The notes under the pieces are model-generated. The model saw nothing but the letters and a program-made list of their open reading frames with translations, made no database searches and was not told the origin of the DNA. The position numbers were made by a program, and so were the translations under genes. 33,960 nt of DNA from an uncultured Anaerolineaceae bacterium (GTDB lineage: Bacteria > Chloroflexota > Anaerolineae > Promineifilales > Promineifilaceae): positions 1-33,960 of the forward strand of contig CALBTC010000319.1 in the NCBI GenBank assembly GCA_937967805.1, given 5' to 3'. Every line of letters starts with the position of its first letter. The stretch's first letter is position 1. Shown here one piece after another: positions 30,236 through 33,960 of the stretch.

Positions 30236-30502
30236 ATGGACACCAACATCGAAGCAGCAGAGCAACACACCGACATTGAAGAAGAACAGAGGGGAGCCCT
30301 ACAACTCGCCTTTGAGGTTTACCACCAGGACAACCCCTCATTTTGGCGAATGTTACGCCGGGCAGAACAAGAAAACCGACGCATACAAGAGCGCCTATTA
30401 AAGAGGCTGCTACGACAAAACGGCCGTCCCGTTCGGCCGCGCAAACCGGCACCACACTTCCGCGCCGCGCTGGTCGCCAGACAGAAGAAGGCACGGCCGT
30501 GA
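30236..30502 (+). CDS. Small basic protein, first gene of the head operon
   Basis: ATG 30236 directly follows the terminator-type hairpin. The 88-residue product has an acidic N-terminus (MDTNIEAAEQHTDIEEEQRG), a helical middle (FWRMLRRAEQENRRIQERLL) and a strongly basic, proline-containing C-terminus. No family recognised; the basic tail suggests contact with DNA or RNA. Its stop overlaps the next GTG start (GTGA). Confidence 0.6.
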   Translation: MDTNIEAAEQHTDIEEEQRGALQLAFEVYHQDNPSFWRMLRRAEQENRRIQERLLKRLLRQNGRPVRPRKPAPHFRAALVARQKKARP

Positions 30503-30864
30503 AACAAACACTGACCCTCGACGATGCTCTGATCGTCATCCACCGCTTAACGACAACGCTATTCCGGTCTGTCATTGCCGGCGACCAGTTTAGGGAGCAG
30601 CTGCGTGACAGCCTAAATAATCCCCAACCCCTCGATTGGGTGATGATTTGCGACACACGGGCCAGCCACCAACCGGCCGCACTGCAGATCGGGCAGCTCA
30701 TCATAAGTACACCTGAAACCGAAGAAGGAAAACCATGTCAGCACACAGTCAAGTTACTAGACGGCACGCTTACAACCTGGACCGGCCGGAACGTCATCAA
30801 GATACCGACGGCCGTTTTCAACATGAGCTCACAAGCAACGGCCGTTTGCGATTTGCCATCGTGA
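30499..30864 (+). CDS. Protein of unknown function
   Basis: GTG 30499 overlaps the previous stop, with AAGAAGG upstream. The 121 residues look like a soluble alpha/beta domain (LTLDDALIVIHRLTTTLFRS; ALQIGQLIISTPETEEG; NVIKIPTAVFNM). Its last 130 bases overlap a second frame with its own ribosome-binding site (see 30735-31070). No family recognised. Confidence 0.6.
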   Translation: MKQTLTLDDALIVIHRLTTTLFRSVIAGDQFREQLRDSLNNPQPLDWVMICDTRASHQPAALQIGQLIISTPETEEGKPCQHTVKLLDGTLTTWTGRNVIKIPTAVFNMSSQATAVCDLPS

Positions 30865-31070
30865 AAAACAATGCCATCGACGCAATCAGCCGCTGGTTAG
30901 CCAGGCAGCTACCGCGCCAGATCATTCTACAGGCCGCCATCCATCTATGGGCCGTAGCCACCACCGGGCCCTACGCCGGCGAGGACCACGAAATTACGAT
31001 GCCTCAGGCGATTGCCCGCTGGCAGGTACGAGAAACGGCACGCGCGCTAGGCAAAAGGAACCTGCAATGA
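30735..31070 (+). CDS. Protein of unknown function, start uncertain
   Basis: ATG 30735 has GAAGAAGG upstream and would give 111 residues overlapping the preceding gene by 130 bases. GTG 30861 (VKNNAIDAISRWLARQLPRQ) makes the usual four-base GTGA overlap instead and would give 69 residues. The shared C-terminal part (IILQAAIHLWAVATTGPYAG; TMPQAIARWQVRETARALGK) is a convincing protein. Which start is used decides whether a true overlapping gene exists here. Confidence 0.6.
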   Translation: MSAHSQVTRRHAYNLDRPERHQDTDGRFQHELTSNGRLRFAIVKNNAIDAISRWLARQLPRQIILQAAIHLWAVATTGPYAGEDHEITMPQAIARWQVRETARALGKRNLQ

Positions 31071-31309
31071 AAGCCATCTACCCTATGGGAGATTCCTATC
31101 TACTGACAGGCCCAGGCATGGAAGACCTTCCGGTAAAGGAAATGCACACAAAAGACGGCGACCGTGTTCTGGTCAGCTGCTGGCAACCCTCATGGAAAGA
31201 ACGCATTCTAATGCTGCTCGGACGGCCGTTCTTTCTGGCAGTCCTTACACCGTGGCGTCATCCTGGTGTACTCTTGACCACTGATCCCAGCAAGGAAGGT
31301 CTTCGCTAA
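31067..31309 (+). CDS. Small protein before the portal gene
   Basis: ATG 31067 overlaps the previous stop; AAAGGA lies upstream. The 80-residue product (GDSYLLTGPGMEDLPVKEMH; VLVSCWQPSWKERILMLLGR) has a beta-rich start and a hydrophobic segment (FFLAVLTPW). Its stop overlaps the portal start (TAATG), indicating co-translation. No family recognised. Confidence 0.65.
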   Translation: MKAIYPMGDSYLLTGPGMEDLPVKEMHTKDGDRVLVSCWQPSWKERILMLLGRPFFLAVLTPWRHPGVLLTTDPSKEGLR

Positions 31310-32895
31310 TGCCGATGTTTCCCGACCAGGTGAACCTGGCAAACCTGGCATTCTTACGCCACCTGGTAGAAGAGGAACTGGAAATCCAGCAGCGGATCGT
31401 CAAAACCCGCGCTATTCTCAACGGCTACTTTGATGAAACGCTGGCCGCGGAAACGGCTAATTCCCTGGTTGGCGGCACGGCCGAAGAAATCGAAGGGCCG
31501 AACCTAGCTGAAATCACACTGAGGACGATCATTCGCCGGGTGGACATTCAGGGCATTACCGGCGACGAAGGGCCGCTGCTGGAGTGGATGGAGAACATCT
31601 ATGATGCCTGCGGCCTGGAGATTTTGCAGGGCCAGCTGCATGAGTGGGCCGAACGCGATGGCGAAGCGTTTGTTATCGTCGATTACAACCGCAATGCGCC
31701 ACGGCCGTGGGATGACAGCAAAACCGGTCTGCCGGTGATTACCATTCACGAACGGTATACCAGCGCTGAGGTAACCTATGGCGACGAGGTTGGCACTAAC
31801 TACGGCTGCAAGGCCCATTACCGCAATAACGATCCCTTCCAACCCCTGGAAATGATCTCTCTTCGCTGGATTGACGAACGGTATGAAGATGAGGAACTGA
31901 TCGCCGTCCAACGTATGAACCTCTACATCAACGCGCAGAACACCACACCGGCCAGAGTAGAGAAATACGAGATGGACGAAAATGGGGAGTGGGTAGAGTA
32001 CAGAGACACTTTTGTCGATGCCAGCGGTAACGAGGTGCAGGAAGAATGGCCCCTTTGGTGGACAGATAACCTACAGGAAACCGGCCGTTCCTTACCTATA
32101 TTTGCTATCCACTTCCGCAACGAGAAGGGCACCCCCATCACGCGCAAAATCGAAGGCCTGCAGCACGGCATGGACCATGCGTGGAGCAGCTTCCTGATTA
32201 ACATGGTGCTGGCCGGCCACCAGATTCTAAAGTTCTTTGGCTGGACACCTACCACGGACGGCAAAACCATTGCCGCCGATGGTTCTAATTTGCTGCGCGT
32301 ACGGCCGCGCACTTTTATCGGCAGCCCTAATACCAAACCAGATCAGGGCAGCCTCGATCCCATCCAGGCAGGAGACATCTCCGAATCGATTGACGCCATG
32401 GACAAGATCGCCATCTATGCCGCCTTTGTGTCCGGTCTACCCATCAACAATTTCATCATCTCCAAAGCCGTGGCTTCTTCTTCTACTTTACGTCAGGGAG
32501 AGGCGGACCTGGTGGCCCACGTCAACGCGCTAACCCGCATCTTCGGCCGGGCCTGGCAGCAGGTTTTTGAAGCGTGCCGCGTCATGGAGCTGATGTTTGG
32601 CACAGAGAAATTTGAGCCCAGCGTCATACGGCCGATTTGGGCACCGCCGGAAACGGTCAACGTCGAGGCCCGCGCCAAAGAAGCCGACGCGCAGAGCAAG
32701 ACCGGTGTGCCGGAGCAGTTCATTTGGCGCTATGTGTGGGGTTACAGCGAGAAGCAGGTCACCGAGATGGAGAAAATGAAGGCTGAGCAGGCCGCCGAAA
32801 ACGGCGAGGAAACAGCCGTTTCTGACATGGATTCTGACAGCAACCTGGATCAAAACAGTCCTGCACCAGACACTGAGGTGACAGAAGCTTCTTAA
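31309..32895 (+). CDS. Phage portal protein
   Basis: Forms the ring at one capsid vertex through which DNA enters and leaves. The 528-residue length, the position after the terminase and the composition fit an SPP1 gp6-like or related portal: an N-terminal helical crown and wing region (ILNGYFDETLAAETANSLVG; WAERDGEAFVIVDYN), a stem and clip region (LEGLQHGMDHAWSSF-like and GSLDPIQAGDISES) and a conserved helix ISKAVASSSTLRQGEADLVA. The C-terminus is acidic and disordered. Named from pattern and context, without a search. Confidence 0.75.
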   Translation: MPMFPDQVNLANLAFLRHLVEEELEIQQRIVKTRAILNGYFDETLAAETANSLVGGTAEEIEGPNLAEITLRTIIRRVDIQGITGDEGPLLEWMENIYDACGLEILQGQLHEWAERDGEAFVIVDYNRNAPRPWDDSKTGLPVITIHERYTSAEVTYGDEVGTNYGCKAHYRNNDPFQPLEMISLRWIDERYEDEELIAVQRMNLYINAQNTTPARVEKYEMDENGEWVEYRDTFVDASGNEVQEEWPLWWTDNLQETGRSLPIFAIHFRNEKGTPITRKIEGLQHGMDHAWSSFLINMVLAGHQILKFFGWTPTTDGKTIAADGSNLLRVRPRTFIGSPNTKPDQGSLDPIQAGDISESIDAMDKIAIYAAFVSGLPINNFIISKAVASSSTLRQGEADLVAHVNALTRIFGRAWQQVFEACRVMELMFGTEKFEPSVIRPIWAPPETVNVEARAKEADAQSKTGVPEQFIWRYVWGYSEKQVTEMEKMKAEQAAENGEETAVSDMDSDSNLDQNSPAPDTEVTEAS

Positions 32896-32927
32896 GGTAT
32901 AAAAGTATCATAAAAAAGGTGAATTAG

Positions 32928-33305
32928 ATGCAGCAATCATCCTACCGCACATCACAGAAACGCGCCGCCCGGCTTAAGCGCAAAATGGCCGAACGGCAGG
33001 TCAGCGAGCAGATTCAAAAGTACAACAAACTCGTTGAGGCAGGCATCAAAATAGCACAACTATGGGCACTCGCCGCGAACATCATCCCCGAACACATTAA
33101 GGTGCTGAGTGCCCTTCTCTCATTTGTGGACGCCAGCTATTACAGCAACAAAGAGGCAAAAGCAAAGAGAGATGCGATTGGTTTAGCCATAAGAGCCGCT
33201 TACCTGCTGGGTAAGTTTAATGGGGAACTGCCGGAGCCCACAGAAGTGCCAGGCACTACGGCCGTAGAAGACGCTCAGGAGACAGAAGACAATGAAGCCC
33301 ACTAA
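32928..33305 (+). CDS. Helical protein of unknown function
   Basis: ATG 32928 with AAAAGGTGA upstream. The 125-residue product is basic and helical at the N-terminus (RAARLKRKMAERQVSEQIQK), more hydrophobic in the middle (IKIAQLWALAANIIPEHIKV) and acidic at the C-terminus. It sits between the portal and the tRNA-like gene. Could be a head-assembly accessory; no family recognised. The next gene overlaps its end. Confidence 0.6.
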   Translation: MQQSSYRTSQKRAARLKRKMAERQVSEQIQKYNKLVEAGIKIAQLWALAANIIPEHIKVLSALLSFVDASYYSNKEAKAKRDAIGLAIRAAYLLGKFNGELPEPTEVPGTTAVEDAQETEDNEAH

Positions 33306-33504
33306 AGACGGGTGGATGGAGATGAGGACACGCAACGGCCGTCTGCTATTTCGCTTCCATCCGCGAAAGAATCTCATCGAGCAAAAGAAGGGTGACAAAA
33401 TCCATGTCGTTGATCTGGATGAGGGCACCGTGACGGAGCGACCAGCCGAGCCCAAGAGGTACAGACGGCCACGGCTGCAAAATTTAGGCCAATTGGCCTA
33501 TTAA
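33292..33504 (+). CDS. Small basic protein of unknown function
   Basis: ATG 33292 overlaps the previous gene by 14 bases. The 70 residues (WMEMRTRNGRLLFRFHPRKN; DLDEGTVTERPAEPKRYRRP) look like a small beta-rich domain with a basic tail. No family recognised. Confidence 0.6.
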   Translation: MKPTKDGWMEMRTRNGRLLFRFHPRKNLIEQKKGDKIHVVDLDEGTVTERPAEPKRYRRPRLQNLGQLAY

Positions 33505-33547
33505 GATAGCCGCCTTGGACACTAACATTTAGTGCATCTCGCAAGAG

Positions 33548-33640
33548 AGGGCAGTAGCTCAGTAGGATAGAGCGCCTGCGAGGGATAGATAATCTCGCCC
33601 AAAGCAAGAGGCCGCTGGTTCAAGTCCAGCCTGCCCCCCA
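33548..33640 (+). tRNA. tRNA-like gene with enlarged anticodon loop
   Basis: The D arm (TAGCTCAGTAGGATAGAGC) and T arm (GCTGGTTCAAGTCCAGC) are perfect, an acceptor stem GGGCAG/CTGCCC forms and the 3' end reads CCA. The anticodon stem is CCTGC/GCAAG (one mismatch), but the loop between is 24 nt instead of 7 and contains its own hairpin GCGAG/CTCGC. About 17 extra bases are therefore inserted at the anticodon. No amino acid can be assigned. May be a decayed phage tRNA, an intron-bearing tRNA or a tRNA mimic. Confidence 0.6.
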
Positions 33641-33663
33641 TACAAATTTATATTCAGAGCGCA

Positions 33664-33717
33664 AGACGCCCCCAGGACAGACCGTTTAACGGCCGTTCCG
33701 GGGGCGTCTTTTTTTTA
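33664..33717 (+). terminator. Terminator after the tRNA-like gene
   Basis: AGACGCCCCC/GGGGGCGTCT (33664-33673, 33700-33709) followed by T8; sister of the hairpin at 30158, including an ACGGCCGT in the loop. Confidence 0.9.
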
Positions 33718-33851
33718 CCAACTGAGGCCAAGCGGCAGGTAACGGGTGTAAACACGGTCCCGAAACATCGAAGCGATCACCGCCATCAGGGGATGATGCT
33801 GCAAACGTGAGCACCGGCCATAAATACAAACCATTTCAGGAGCAACGCACC

Positions 33852-33960
33852 ATGCCAGCAGACCCGTCCGAGATGGACACCACCGAAAAAACCGTAACCA
33901 CCGACCGGGATGGCAAGGATACCGCTAACACCACCCCAAGGACCGAGACGGACGACCAGG
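33852..33960 (+). CDS. Start of a probable scaffold or head protein (partial)
   Basis: ATG 33852 has CAGGAGC eight bases upstream. The open frame reads MPADPSEMDTTEKTVTTDRD and onward and leaves the window. The acidic, threonine-rich, disordered start after a portal gene is typical of phage scaffolding proteins, but too little is present to be sure. The 134 bases between the terminator and this start hold nothing recognisable. Confidence 0.45.
   Translation, partial: MPADPSEMDTTEKTVTTDRDGKDTANTTPRTETDDQ

Overview
The window looks like a chromosomal segment of an uncultured filamentous or biofilm-type Chloroflexota-like bacterium (an inference from overall gene style, the GATTGG-type short repeats and the very frequent palindrome ACGGCCGT; no marker here fixes the taxon) carrying the left part of an integrated tailed phage or phage-plasmid. 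Bases 1 to about 5.94 kb are host chromosome, nearly all on the minus strand: a truncated cytochrome P450 joined abnormally to an ABC-exporter fragment, an RHH antitoxin with a broken Doc toxin, lysS, greA, aroB and aroK, each with recognisable terminators and several short dispersed repeats.

At 5900-5942 the 3' part of a tRNA-Lys(CTT) gene marks the attachment site. Its 5' part is missing and a tyrosine integrase lies directly beside it. Everything to the right is mobile element and runs off the window. 7.0-15.2 kb holds a replication-initiator-like wHTH protein and a string of small, mostly unknown and often membrane proteins. Many are preceded by an almost identical leader (core AGGAGAAATCAC) and by a dispersed inverted repeat (TTCGTGACGG ... 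CCGTCACGAA). 15.3-18.4 kb is largely non-coding control DNA: a promoter-sRNA-terminator unit, an eight-copy TTTTGGCAA iteron-like array with helical phasing, an HTH protein gene, DnaA-box-like sites, and a divergent promoter/operator beside an RHH repressor-like gene. 18.4-23.8 kb is an early DNA-metabolism block: SSB, a SWIM-type zinc protein, an ArdC-like antirestriction metalloprotein, a GIY-YIG-like protein and a RecT-like annealing protein.

24.6-33.96 kb is the packaging and head module (small and large terminase, portal, probable scaffold start). It is interrupted between terminase and portal by a type II restriction-modification pair, whose methyltransferase has an in-frame amber codon, plus a further methyltransferase. 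Several RNA-level structures stand out: a four-copy structured element with covarying closing stems (12.7, 14.1, 16.8 and 24.0 kb), two hairpins with the same 13-nt loop GAACTCGCACTTC (one with a 12-nt anti-loop that suggests attenuation ahead of the restriction-modification genes), a second promoter-ncRNA-terminator unit at 27.0 kb, and a tRNA-like gene with an enlarged anticodon loop at 33.55 kb.

The best candidates for something undescribed are the dispersed GTGACG inverted repeats with the shared leader (a cassette-like architecture), the A-D structured RNA family, and the phased iteron/sRNA control region. All identifications are from reading motifs; no database search was run.
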